From Actinacidiphila yanglinensis (GTDB lineage Bacteria; Actinomycetota; Actinomycetes; Streptomycetales; Streptomycetaceae), in NCBI RefSeq assembly GCF_900107965.1, contig NZ_FNVU01000008.1, forward strand, positions 1-64,000: a DNA stretch of 64,000 nt, given 5' to 3'. A program made the translations under genes and the position numbers. Positions within the stretch are counted from its first letter, which is position 1; every line of letters begins with the position of its first letter. The notes under the pieces were generated by a model. That model saw only the letters and a list, made by a program, of their open reading frames with translations, made no database searches and was not told where the DNA came from. Positions 1 to 8,049 of the stretch are shown here, piece by piece.

Positions 1-309
1 GACGGCTACAGCCTCGACAACCACTACCTCGCCCGACCCGGCGCGGACGAGATCCAACTCGACCTCTTCCTCGACTACCAGAACAACATCGCCCTCTACC
101 CCACCTTCCAGGAGTACTTCCGAACCAGCACGCCCCCCCTCCTCGCGATCTGGGGCAGCAACGACCCCTTCTTCCTACCCGCCGGAGCCGAAACCTTCCG
201 GCGCGACATCCCCCACGCCGACATCCGCCTCCTCGACACCGGCCACTTCGCCCTCGAAACCCACCCCGAGGAGATCGCCACCGCGATCCGCGCATTCCTC
301 ACCACCTGA
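1..309 (+). CDS. Alpha/beta hydrolase, C-terminal part (5' end outside window)
   Basis: The open frame enters from the left edge and ends with TGA at 307-309, leaving the last 102 residues. The segment LLAIWGSNDPFF is the strand carrying the acid residue of the alpha/beta-hydrolase triad (the Asp of SNDPF), and DTGHFALETHPEEIA carries the catalytic His, followed by the usual C-terminal helix. The nucleophile elbow is outside the window, so the substrate cannot be judged; the pattern fits epoxide-hydrolase/haloalkane-dehalogenase-like hydrolases of about 270-300 residues. An SDR gene follows on the same strand after about 190 bp, so the two may be cotranscribed. Confidence 0.85.
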   Translation, partial: DGYSLDNHYLARPGADEIQLDLFLDYQNNIALYPTFQEYFRTSTPPLLAIWGSNDPFFLPAGAETFRRDIPHADIRLLDTGHFALETHPEEIATAIRAFLTT

Positions 310-501
310 CCAGGCCCCGGCCGGCGTCCTCACCAACGAGCAGGCCCGCCGGGCAGCGCGCAGACCGCAAAGGGCCGAGTCCGACCGACCCGTCCGACCG
401 ACCCTGCCGGCCACTGACGTACGACACAGACGCGCGGGTCCGCGACCGGTCCACCGCGGTTGCGGGCCGAGCTGACCTTCAGAGCAGAAAGGAAGAGTGC
501 A

Positions 502-1272
502 ATGCCGAACTCCGTAGCAGTGGTCACCGGCGCCAGCCAGGGTATGGGTCGCTCCACAGCGATCCGGCTGGCACGGGATTTCTCCTCGGTCGTACTTGTC
601 GCACGCAACAAGAGCCGCCTGGAGGACACCGCCGCCGAGGTGCGCCAGGCAGGGGCCGAGCCACTTGTCGTCGACCTGGACCTCTCGGACCGGGCGGCAC
701 CGGCAACCGTCGTCGAGCGGACCCTGGGGACGTTCCACCGCATCGACGCTCTGGTCAACATCGCCGGCGCGGTACCGCAGATCGACCTGTTCGAGATGAC
801 GGACGAGCAGTGGGACGCGGGCATGGCCCTCAAGCTCCACGGCGCCCGACGCCTGACCATCGCGGCATGGCCCGCGCTGACCGAGGCCAAGGGTTCCGTC
901 GTGCTGATGTCGGGCAACTCCGCGATCTTCCCCAAGGCCCCCTACGCGGCCGTCGGCACGATCAACGCGGCGATCGCGGCCCTCGCCAAGGCGTTCTCGG
1001 ACCGTGGCATCACCGACGGTGTCCAGGTCAACAGCGTGCTGCCCGGCCCGGTCATGACCGGGCGCCGTCGCTCCTATCTCGAGCACTGGGCACCCCTGCA
1101 CGACATGACCGTCGAGGAGGCCATCGAGAAGTTCCCGCAGAAGGCCGAGATCGGACGCTTCGGCCAGCCGGAGGAGATCGCCGAACTGATGGCGTTCCTG
1201 GTCTCGCCCGCGGCCCGCTGGATGACCGGGTCGACCCTGCGCATGGACGGCGGCGAGGTCAAGTCCGTCTGA
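502..1272 (+). CDS. SDR-family oxidoreductase with altered YxxxK motif
   Basis: 256 residues, the usual size for a classical short-chain dehydrogenase. The ATG at 502 is preceded by GAAAGGAAGAG, a better start than the in-frame codon at 460. The N-terminal Rossmann motif TGASQGMG (about residues 9-16) and NIAG (cf. NNAG) are present, as is the catalytic-Ser region (VVLMSGNSA). Where classical SDRs have YxxxK the protein reads YAAVG, so the catalytic Lys is replaced by Gly. It may therefore be a divergent SDR with another proton relay, or not a dehydrogenase at all. The C-terminal GSTLRMDGG matches SDRs. Substrate unknown. Confidence 0.85.
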   Translation: MPNSVAVVTGASQGMGRSTAIRLARDFSSVVLVARNKSRLEDTAAEVRQAGAEPLVVDLDLSDRAAPATVVERTLGTFHRIDALVNIAGAVPQIDLFEMTDEQWDAGMALKLHGARRLTIAAWPALTEAKGSVVLMSGNSAIFPKAPYAAVGTINAAIAALAKAFSDRGITDGVQVNSVLPGPVMTGRRRSYLEHWAPLHDMTVEEAIEKFPQKAEIGRFGQPEEIAELMAFLVSPAARWMTGSTLRMDGGEVKSV

Positions 1273-1718
1273 TCCGCCGTCCCACGGCACCGTGCACAGA
1301 TGGTTCCCAGGCCTCCGCAACGCCGCCACCGAAAAAGCCCGCGCCGTCCTCGACCGCCACAACGCGGACGCGTGCCCGGTGCGCCGCACCGACCGGTCGG
1401 CTGCACGCCGCCGCGTGGTTGCCGGGTCTCAGTGGAGCGAGGGCTTGTCCGACGTCGGTTGGACCCCGAAGCAGCCGTCCAACCAGCTCGGACGGTGCCG
1501 AGCTTGTCACCTCATGGCAGCAGCGCCGGCCCAAAACCACGCCCTGCCACCGGGCAACCAGCGCTCCACACTGCCGGCGCCCACCCGCGGGCCCGGGGCG
1601 GTTTGCGGGCCGCGTGTCGGTGCGCCACGGCCGGTTGGACGGGCGGATGCCGGTCCGGTTGAGCGCCTCGTTGAACGGGTGGTTGCCGAGCGGCGCGGGT
1701 CGCCGTTCGGCAGACGTC
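1273..1718. other. 446-bp gene-free stretch between convergent genes
   Basis: Lies between an SDR gene ending rightward and a hydrolase gene ending leftward. Frames here are open only through GC bias. A short plus-strand frame from 1292 has a protein-like start (RWFPGLRNAATEKARAVLDRH) that soon becomes low-complexity Arg/Pro/Ala, so it may be a gene scrap that I cannot identify. Positions 1507-1532 match 6036-6061 at 25 of 26 bases. I found no convincing terminator. Confidence 0.5.
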
Positions 1719-2462
1719 TCACGGTTCCTGACCGGACCGCTCCGTCACGGGCAGGCACTCGGCGAGGAGGTCGACGACGTCGCGCCAGGCTCGCTTCGCA
1801 TGCAGTTCGTGGTAGCCGACACCAGGGACCGTCGGGTGGTCGACCGTCGGGTGGTGGAAAGCGTGCAGGGCGCCGCCGTAGACCACGAGGCGCCAGTCGA
1901 CGCCCGCTGCCTGCATCTCGGCGGTGAACGCGTCCCGTTGCGCGGGCGGCATGATCGGGTCTTCCGATCCGACCCCGGCCCACACCGGACAGCGGATGCG
2001 CGCTGCCTCGCCCGGTCGGCCCGTGGTCACTGCGTTGACGGTCCCGATCGCGCGCAGGTCGGCGCCATCGCGCCCGAGTTCCAGCGCGATCGCGCCCCCG
2101 GTGCCGTAGCCGACGGCGGCGATCCGGGCGGGGTCGGTCCGCGGCTCGGCACGCAGCACGTCGAGCGCCGCGTGGCCGATGCCCCGCATCCGGTCGGGGT
2201 CCCCGAGCAGCGGCATGCAACGGGCCAGCATCTCCTCGGGGGCGCCCAGATAGCGCCCACCGTGAAGGTCGAAGGCCAGCGCCACGTATCCCCGCTCGGC
2301 CAGAGCCTCCGCCCGGCGGCGCTCCACGTCGCTGAGCCCCATGCCCTCTGGTCCGAGCAGCACCGCGGGCCGGCGGTCGACACCCGCCGGGAGCGCGAGA
2401 TGTCCGACCATCGTCAGGCCGTCGGCCGGGTACTCGACCCTGCGTGTGGTAACCGTCGTCAT
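1719..2462 (-). CDS. Dienelactone-hydrolase-family protein lacking the nucleophilic Cys
   Basis: 247 residues from the ATG at 2462, the length typical of dienelactone hydrolases. The fold is clear: an early strand with VLLGPEGMGLSD, the elbow region AAVGYGTGG, the Asp segment GVGSEDPIMPP, and the His segment GGALHAFHHP. Known family members have GYCFGG at the elbow, with Cys as nucleophile; here that position is Gly (GYGTGG), so ordinary dienelactone hydrolysis is unlikely. A short duplication gives HPTVDHPTV near the catalytic His. No good ribosome site is visible upstream of the ATG, but the preceding in-frame ATG would add an unlikely Cys/Arg-rich stretch. Confidence 0.8.
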   Translation of the reverse strand: MTTVTTRRVEYPADGLTMVGHLALPAGVDRRPAVLLGPEGMGLSDVERRRAEALAERGYVALAFDLHGGRYLGAPEEMLARCMPLLGDPDRMRGIGHAALDVLRAEPRTDPARIAAVGYGTGGAIALELGRDGADLRAIGTVNAVTTGRPGEAARIRCPVWAGVGSEDPIMPPAQRDAFTAEMQAAGVDWRLVVYGGALHAFHHPTVDHPTVPGVGYHELHAKRAWRDVVDLLAECLPVTERSGQEP

Positions 2463-2594
2463 GAGACTGAACGGTAGTGATCGTCGAGCCCGGTCGGGCA
2501 GGTGTTCACCGCCGGCAGAACAGCGCAAGGCGCCGCTCGAAATGCGGAGACAGCTCGCGCAGAGGTCCCTGCACACGGAAGGGACGGCGCGAAT

Positions 2595-4775
2595 TCACTC
2601 TCTCGAAACCGTTCCCGCCAGCAGGTCGGCCAGGGCGACGGCGTCGGCGGTCTGGGGGTGGGTCCTGCCCAGCCGCGCGTTCAGGATCTGCGCGCCCCTG
2701 CGCGCGAGGCCCGCTGCGGCGGGGTCGTTCAGCGCGTGCAGAGCCCGGGCCTTGAGCAGCAGGGCGTACCCGATGTACAGATGGTCCGGCGCGTAGCTGG
2801 CCTCGCGGATGCGCAGCGCCCGGCAGATCAGCGGCACGGCCACGGCATGGTCGTCCAGGGCGAGGTGGACGCCCGCCAGCGCGATCAGGTCGAAGCTGAC
2901 GTACGGGTCGTCCGGCCCGTACGCCGCCTCGTCGATCCGCAGTGCGCGCTCGGCCAGGAGCACCGCGGCCCGGTGATCGCCGAGAAGGTGCCGGATGCGG
3001 GCCAGAGTGGCCAGGTCCGTCGCGATGGCGGGACTGTCCGCCGGCAGGCAGGACTCGTGCAGGCGCAGGGCACGTTCCGCCGTCGGACCCGCCCGCTCCG
3101 GAGCGCCGCGGTCCCGGTGGATCTGCGCCAGGGTGATCAGGTCGAAGCCGAGTTCCGCATCCCTGTGTTCGAGCGACTCGTCGATCGCGACGGCACGCTC
3201 GCACAGGGACAGCGCCACCGAGTGGTCCCCGATCGACAGGAGGAACTCCGACGCCAGCCTCAGCAGTTCCGCGGTCTCCGCGGCGCATTCGGCCGGCGGT
3301 TCGTCCTTGGTCACCACGAGCGCGTGCGGGAGCAGCCGCTGCCATCGCGGCCGCGCGTCCGGGTCACCGTGGACGTCGTGCGGCACCGCCGCGAGCAACG
3401 CCCGGCACAGCCGCACCCGGGCGCCGGTGCGTACGTCGGCCGGCATCGCGGCGCGGACGGCTGCCTGCACCAGCCGGTGCAGCAGCAGGGAGGAGGATTC
3501 ACGCCGGGCGAGCCCCAGACCGGCCAGCGCTCCGACCGTCGTGTCCCACGCCACCGGATCGGCCGCGGCTGCGTTCAGGGGTTCGGTACTTGCGGTGAAG
3601 AGGTCCAGCGGGATCGGCTCCGGCGCCAGCAGGGCGCACTGCTCCAGCAGTTGCCTGGCGTGCGGCTGCTCGACCTCCAGCTTGCGCACGCTGAGCTGCC
3701 ACAGGGTCGCGACCACCACCGCCGGCCGGTCCGCCAGGTCGCCGAGCGCGATCATGTCCTCCAGCCGCGAGGACAGCAGGGCCAGGTAGACCTCGGGTGC
3801 GGTGTGGTTGTAGTTCATGTACCCGGCCGCCTGCTCCAGCGCCAGCGGCAGGTCCCCCAACTGCTCGGCGATCCGGTCGGCCACCGCTGTGGTCAGGCCG
3901 CGCACCCGCCGGGCCAGCAGTTCCACCGCCTCCCGGCGGGTGAACACCTCCAGGTCGATGACGCCGGCCCTGCTCGACCAGCCACGGCGCCTGGTCGTGA
4001 CGATGATGTGGCCGCCGCTCCCCAGGTCGCCCGGCGGCAGCGCGTCGAGGAGCGTGCCGGGCCTCTCCCCGTTGTCGAAGATGACCAGCCAGGGCGTGTG
4101 GTCCAGTAATCGGCCGTACACCTGCGAGACGACCTGCTCGGAACCCACCTCCGCCAGTCCCAGTTCCCTGGCCAGCGACGCGAACTGCGACGCCACCAGA
4201 TCGGGATCCTCGGCGTCCACGAACACCACGTACCGGTATTCCGAGCGGTAGAGATAGGCGTACTCCACCGCGAGCTGCGTCTTGCCGACGCCGCCCAGCC
4301 CGTGCACGGCCTGCATCCCGCCGTCGTCGCCCGAAGTGAGGCGCTGCCGCAACGCGCGCAGTGCGGCGTCGCGACCGGTGAAGTGGGTGTTGCGCGGTGG
4401 CAGCCGGTACGTCGCCGGGCGGGATCGCGAGCCTCCGGGACGTGCCGCCGGAACGCGGACATCCCTGAACGCGGCCTCCAGCAGGTCGGTGAGGGTGGCG
4501 TGGTCGCCGCGCAGCCGCGCGATCTCCTCCTGGGGCGAGAGGTCGATCCGGGCGGCGTTCGCGGCGCGCACGCAGGCGGTCGCGTAGGCCGCGACCCGCT
4601 CCCACGGGGGCGGCTTGGTGAACTTGCCGGCGAGCAGGTCCGACAGCGACGACCGGGAGAGGACCTTCTTCTCGTCGTAGGCCAGCAGTTGCGCCTGGGT
4701 GGGCGACCCCGAGGAGGTGCGCAGGCGCTGCAACCGGTTGACGAACCAGCTCTGCGGTGAGTCCGTTCCGCCCAT
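2595..4775 (-). CDS. STAND-class NTPase: NB-ARC domain with C-terminal tetratricopeptide repeats
   Basis: 726 residues from the ATG at 4775, which has GGGGGAGAG eight bases upstream. Residues about 1-110 form a helical helix-turn-helix-like region (LLAYDEKKVLSRSSLSDLLAG) often placed in front of bacterial NB-ARC domains. The NTPase core has Walker A GLGGVGKTQ (about 159-167), Walker B WLVIFDN (about 229-235) and the LPLALEQAAGY motif. The C-terminal 250 residues are kinesin-light-chain-like TPRs (ALRIDEAAYGPDDPYV and similar). STAND proteins are ligand-gated switches; in actinomycetes they serve as regulators or defence sensors. No separate effector domain is visible. It is divergent from a small secreted ricin-fold gene with only 172 bp between starts. 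Specific function unknown. Confidence 0.85.
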   Translation of the reverse strand: MGGTDSPQSWFVNRLQRLRTSSGSPTQAQLLAYDEKKVLSRSSLSDLLAGKFTKPPPWERVAAYATACVRAANAARIDLSPQEEIARLRGDHATLTDLLEAAFRDVRVPAARPGGSRSRPATYRLPPRNTHFTGRDAALRALRQRLTSGDDGGMQAVHGLGGVGKTQLAVEYAYLYRSEYRYVVFVDAEDPDLVASQFASLARELGLAEVGSEQVVSQVYGRLLDHTPWLVIFDNGERPGTLLDALPPGDLGSGGHIIVTTRRRGWSSRAGVIDLEVFTRREAVELLARRVRGLTTAVADRIAEQLGDLPLALEQAAGYMNYNHTAPEVYLALLSSRLEDMIALGDLADRPAVVVATLWQLSVRKLEVEQPHARQLLEQCALLAPEPIPLDLFTASTEPLNAAAADPVAWDTTVGALAGLGLARRESSSLLLHRLVQAAVRAAMPADVRTGARVRLCRALLAAVPHDVHGDPDARPRWQRLLPHALVVTKDEPPAECAAETAELLRLASEFLLSIGDHSVALSLCERAVAIDESLEHRDAELGFDLITLAQIHRDRGAPERAGPTAERALRLHESCLPADSPAIATDLATLARIRHLLGDHRAAVLLAERALRIDEAAYGPDDPYVSFDLIALAGVHLALDDHAVAVPLICRALRIREASYAPDHLYIGYALLLKARALHALNDPAAAGLARRGAQILNARLGRTHPQTADAVALADLLAGTVSRE

Positions 4776-4947
4776 GTACGCCGCTCTCCCCCGTCTCGCC
4801 GTCCGGAATCGTCCGGACATCGGAGTCCAGAAATGTAGCTCATCCGGCGGCGGGGTCCGGCGGATCCGGATTCCACCGGGAACGCCCTGCCCGGGCTGTG
4901 CCGCGCCTCACTGTGGGCGGCGGCAATCCGAACGAAAGGGGATCGAC

Positions 4948-5424
4948 ATGGAACTCAAGGGAAGCCTCATCCGACTCGCCGGTGCGGGTGCGGCGCTCGC
5001 GGTCGGCTCGACGGTGATGCTCGGCGCGGCGACCTCGGCGCAGGCGGCGGTGACGAACTACCAGGTGATCAACGGCAACAGCAGCAACGCCTGTCTCCAG
5101 GTCACCGCCAAAACAGGGCAGCAGGGCATCGTCGTCCTCGGCACCTGCGACCGCAGCGCGAAGCAGGTGTGGCAGATCGCAGGCGGTGTCTTCCGCAACC
5201 CGGCGACGAACGAGTGCCTCGACGGGAACGGCGCGGAGGTCTACACCCTCCCGTGTGACAGTACCGACTCCTACCAGCGGTGGACGACCACGTCCGGCAG
5301 TCCGAAGTCGATCCGTCACGACGTGAGCGGCCACTACCTGAACGGAAGCGGAGTGGTCGGATCCCAGGTCAACTTCCAGCCCACCATCGGGACGGCGTCC
5401 CGCTGGGTGATCGACCAGGTGTGA
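4948..5424 (+). CDS. Secreted ricin-type beta-trefoil protein
   Basis: 158 residues from the ATG at 4948, preceded by AAAGGGGA. Residues 1-33 are a Sec signal peptide (one Lys, hydrophobic core, cleavage likely after SAQA). The mature part is a small ricin-like lectin unit: NACLQV, DRSAKQVWQI, NECLDGNG, SYQRWTTT and ASRWVIDQV are the repeating carbohydrate-lectin style elements with Q-x-W variants, and four Cys could form two disulfides. With about 125 mature residues it is a single trefoil without an attached enzyme. It could bind sugars, inhibit a secreted enzyme or be an exported effector; the sequence does not decide. A very strong hairpin follows the gene. Confidence 0.8.
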   Translation: MELKGSLIRLAGAGAALAVGSTVMLGAATSAQAAVTNYQVINGNSSNACLQVTAKTGQQGIVVLGTCDRSAKQVWQIAGGVFRNPATNECLDGNGAEVYTLPCDSTDSYQRWTTTSGSPKSIRHDVSGHYLNGSGVVGSQVNFQPTIGTASRWVIDQV

Positions 5425-5512
5425 CGCGTCGGCAGACCCCGTGAGTCCGGCGGCCCGCCCCTCCGGCGGCCCGCCGTCCCCGGGGGTCCAGGGACTGTCC
5501 CCACCTCACCGA

Positions 5513-5563
5513 CCTCCGGAACACCCGGCTGCGCCTGAGGCGCGCAGTCGGGTGTTCCGGAGG
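5513..5563. terminator. Long-stem intrinsic terminator (bidirectional)
   Basis: A 22-bp stem with one mismatch: the left arm at 5513-5534 (CCTCCGGAACACCCG...) pairs with the right arm at 5542-5563, with a 7-base loop. It lies about 90 bp after the ricin-fold gene and just beyond the beta-helix remnant, so it could stop transcription from both sides. There is no clear U-tract, as is common in Streptomyces. Confidence 0.8.
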
Positions 5564-5585
5564 GCGAGGCGGCTCGAGGGAGGGA

Positions 5586-5915
5586 CGGTGGTCTGAATCC
5601 GGAGGTCCCCGGGCCCCGGTTCATCGTGCAGCCGCCCGGGTTGTGGAGGGCCGACGAGGCCGTGCCGCTGGCGGAGGTGTTGCTGACCGTCATGCTCCCG
5701 GGGACGTCGTCGATGTCGAAGCCGGAGGTGCCGGGGCCGGTGATGGTGTCGTGGTCGAGGGTCGGACCGCTGATCTGGTGGGCGTGGCCGAGCAGGACCG
5801 TCTGGTAGGAGGTGTCCTTGATGGTGTTGCCGGTGACGTTCACCGGCTGGGTGATGTCGCCCTTGGCGTCGGCGAAGATCCGCAGGGCGCCGATGCACGA
5901 ACCCGAACTGGTGGT
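5586..5915 (-). pseudogene. Remnant of a right-handed beta-helix secreted protein
   Basis: One minus-strand frame, from about 5915 to 5586, has the style of the C-terminal coils of a parallel beta-helix enzyme: IGALRIFADAKGDI, VTGNTIKDTSYQ, ISGPTLDHDTITGPGTSGFDID, MTVSNTSASG. Both ends dissolve into low-complexity frame with no start codon, signal peptide or ribosome site. About 110 residues remain of what would normally be several hundred. Polysaccharide lyases, mycodextranases and GH55/GH87 enzymes have such folds; the remnant is too short to choose. The long hairpin at 5513-5563 may have been its terminator. Confidence 0.65.
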
Positions 5916-6206
5916 ACGAGACTCCACCGCACCCGCCCACCTCGGCGGCCGGCTCGCACAACCGGGACTGCGAGCGGTGGCCGCGGACCGACCCCGCCCG
6001 CCGGACGGCAGCAGCCCTCCGCTCACCTCATGCACTCACCTCATGGCAGCGGCGCCGGCCCGGACCCTGGCCGGCCAGGTCACGGGGCGGCCGGGGCGGG
6101 GCCCGCGCTGATAATGTCGAGGCATGCTCGGAGACGGTCCGGGCCCGTGCCGGACAGGCAGGGAGCCGGAATCCTTTCAAGGGCGCCGAACCGAGGAAGG
6201 ACCCCC

Positions 6207-7625
6207 ATGAACGCGCAGCAGCCGGCCTCCGGCCGCTCCGGACCGGGCAGGTCCGATCGGGCAAGGGCGCCGCGGGGGGATCTCTCGGTGCCGGGGACGG
6301 TGGCGCCCGGCCTGCCGCCGGCCGGGTCCTTCGCGGAGCTGGACCTGCCGGCCGGGCTGACGGAGGCGCTGGCGGCACACGGCGTGCGGGAGCCCTTCCC
6401 GATCCAGGCGGCGGCCCTGCCGAGCGCGCTGGCCGGCCGGGACATCCTCGGCCGCGCGCGGACCGGCTCGGGAAAGACCCTCGCCTTCGGGCTCGCGCTG
6501 CTCGCGCGCACCGAGGGCCGGCGCGCCGAACCCAAGCGTCCCCTCGCGCTGGTCCTCGTACCGACGAGGGAACTCGCCCAACAGGTGAGCGAGGCACTGG
6601 CCCCCTACGCGCAGGCACTCGGGCTGCGCTCGGTGACGGTGGTCGGCGGGCTGTCGATCAGCCGCCAGGCAGCAGCGCTTCACGCGGGTGCCGAGGTCGT
6701 GGTGGCGACGCCGGGACGGCTGGCCGACCTCGTCACCCGGCGAAGCTGCCACCTGGACCGGGTACGGATCGTCGTGCTGGACGAGGCGGACCAGATGTGC
6801 GACTTGGGTTTCCTGCCGCAGGTCTCGGAGATCCTGGACCAGGTCCCGTCGGGCGGGCAGCGGATGCTGTTCTCCGCAACCCTCGACCGCAACGTCGACC
6901 ACCTGGTCGGGAACTACCTGAGCGATCCGGTTCTGGCCTCCCTCGACCCGCCGCGGGGCTCGGTCACCACGATGGAACACCACGTCCTGAACGTCCACCC
7001 CGCCGACAAGTACGCGACGGCCACCGAGATCGCCGCCCGGGACGGGCGGGTCCTGATGTTCCTGGACACCAAACACGCGGTGGACCAGTTCACCCGCCAT
7101 CTGCGGGGCAGCGGCGTTTCCGCGGGTGCCCTGCACAGCGGGAAGTCGCAGCCGCAGCGCACGCACACGCTGGCCCGGTTCAAGGACGGCGGGATCACGG
7201 TACTGGTGGCCACCGACGTCGCCGCTCGCGGCATCCACGTCGAGGACCTGGACCTCGTCGTCAACGTGGACCCGCCCACCGACGGCAAGGACTACCTCCA
7301 CCGCAGCGGGCGCACCGCACGTGCCGGGGAATCCGGCAGCGTGGTCACCCTGGTCACACCCGGCCAACGCCGCGACGTGAACCGGATCATGTCCGACGCC
7401 GGGATCCGCCCCACGGTCACCCAGGTGCACTCCGGCGAGGACGCCTTGACCCGCATCACCGGCGCGAAACGGCCACCGGTCCAGGACCGGGCGAAGTCCG
7501 GCACCACGGCGTTCCGGGGCCTCGGCACCCGTTCCGGCCGTCCCCCGAAGGAATCCCGCAAAGCAGCGGAAGCACGCATGATGGCCGAAGCCCGCAAAGC
7601 CGCCCAGGTACGCAGGACACGGTGA
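6207..7625 (+). CDS. DEAD-box ATP-dependent RNA helicase
   Basis: 472 residues; the ATG at 6207 follows GAGGAAGGA. All core motifs are visible: Q-motif region (FPIQAAALPSAL), motif I ARTGSGKT (about 84-91), Ia PTRELAQQ, Ib TPGRLAD, II DEAD, III SAT, V ATDVAARGIHVED and VI HRSGRTARAG. The N-terminal 40 residues and the C-terminal tail (ESRKAAEARMMAEARKAAQVRRTR) are basic and probably bind RNA. Family role: unwinding of RNA duplexes in ribosome assembly, decay or cold adaptation, in the cytoplasm. The next gene starts 40 bp downstream and may be cotranscribed. The family is certain; the exact RhlE/DeaD-type paralogue is not. Confidence 0.95.
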   Translation: MNAQQPASGRSGPGRSDRARAPRGDLSVPGTVAPGLPPAGSFAELDLPAGLTEALAAHGVREPFPIQAAALPSALAGRDILGRARTGSGKTLAFGLALLARTEGRRAEPKRPLALVLVPTRELAQQVSEALAPYAQALGLRSVTVVGGLSISRQAAALHAGAEVVVATPGRLADLVTRRSCHLDRVRIVVLDEADQMCDLGFLPQVSEILDQVPSGGQRMLFSATLDRNVDHLVGNYLSDPVLASLDPPRGSVTTMEHHVLNVHPADKYATATEIAARDGRVLMFLDTKHAVDQFTRHLRGSGVSAGALHSGKSQPQRTHTLARFKDGGITVLVATDVAARGIHVEDLDLVVNVDPPTDGKDYLHRSGRTARAGESGSVVTLVTPGQRRDVNRIMSDAGIRPTVTQVHSGEDALTRITGAKRPPVQDRAKSGTTAFRGLGTRSGRPPKESRKAAEARMMAEARKAAQVRRTR

Positions 7626-7665
7626 CGGGCGGCACCGCCAGGACGAGCCGGTGACGGGAGTACCG

Positions 7666-8049
7666 ATGGCAAGCAGAGTCCACCAACCGCAGGAGGACGC
7701 CGAGTTCGAGTTCATCCTGGCCAGGGCGAACGTCCCGGTACTCGCCTACTTCCACGGGGTCTGGCCCAAGGCAGCAGCGGCCTGCAAAGCCATGGACCCG
7801 CTGGTGAACGAGGTGGCCGACACCTACCAGGGCCGGCTGATCGTCCTCCGGTCCGACATCGCAAGGTGCCCGGGCCCCGTTCGGCGGTACGGCGTCACCG
7901 GCGCGCCCTCGCTCGTACTGATCGATCGGGGCGAGGCAACAGCGGCCGCGAGCGGTCCGATGTCCAGGGCCGCCCTGGTGGAGTTCCTCGGCGACATGGC
8001 TCGGTCACCGGCGACCGACGGGGATGAAGGCGCCGTCGTGGTCGAGTGA
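7666..8049 (+). CDS. Thioredoxin-fold protein without active-site cysteines
   Basis: 127 residues from the ATG at 7666, with ACGGGAG seven bases upstream; a GTG at 7651 is an alternative. The layout is that of thioredoxin: VPVLAYFHGVWP, then the helix with MDPLVNEVADTY, then IVLRSDIARCP, the cis-Pro turn RYGVTGAPSLVLIDRG and the last helix. Where thioredoxins have WCGPC this protein has WPKAAAAC, so the redox CxxC is gone and only one displaced Cys remains. Disulfide exchange is unlikely; a binding or chaperone-like role is possible. The gene's end overlaps the 3' end of the convergent Gfo/Idh gene by 45 bp. Confidence 0.75.
   Translation: MASRVHQPQEDAEFEFILARANVPVLAYFHGVWPKAAAACKAMDPLVNEVADTYQGRLIVLRSDIARCPGPVRRYGVTGAPSLVLIDRGEATAAASGPMSRAALVEFLGDMARSPATDGDEGAVVVE

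Noticed and set aside
1292..1927. Plus-strand frame starting RWFPGLRNAATEK
   Set aside because: Only the first 20 residues look protein-like; the rest is Arg/Ala/Pro frame antisense to the hydrolase gene.
2502..4109. Long plus-strand open frame of 535 codons
   Set aside because: It lies entirely opposite the NB-ARC/TPR gene, has no ribosome site and its translation is Arg/Gln/Gly-rich without any motif; it is open because of GC bias.
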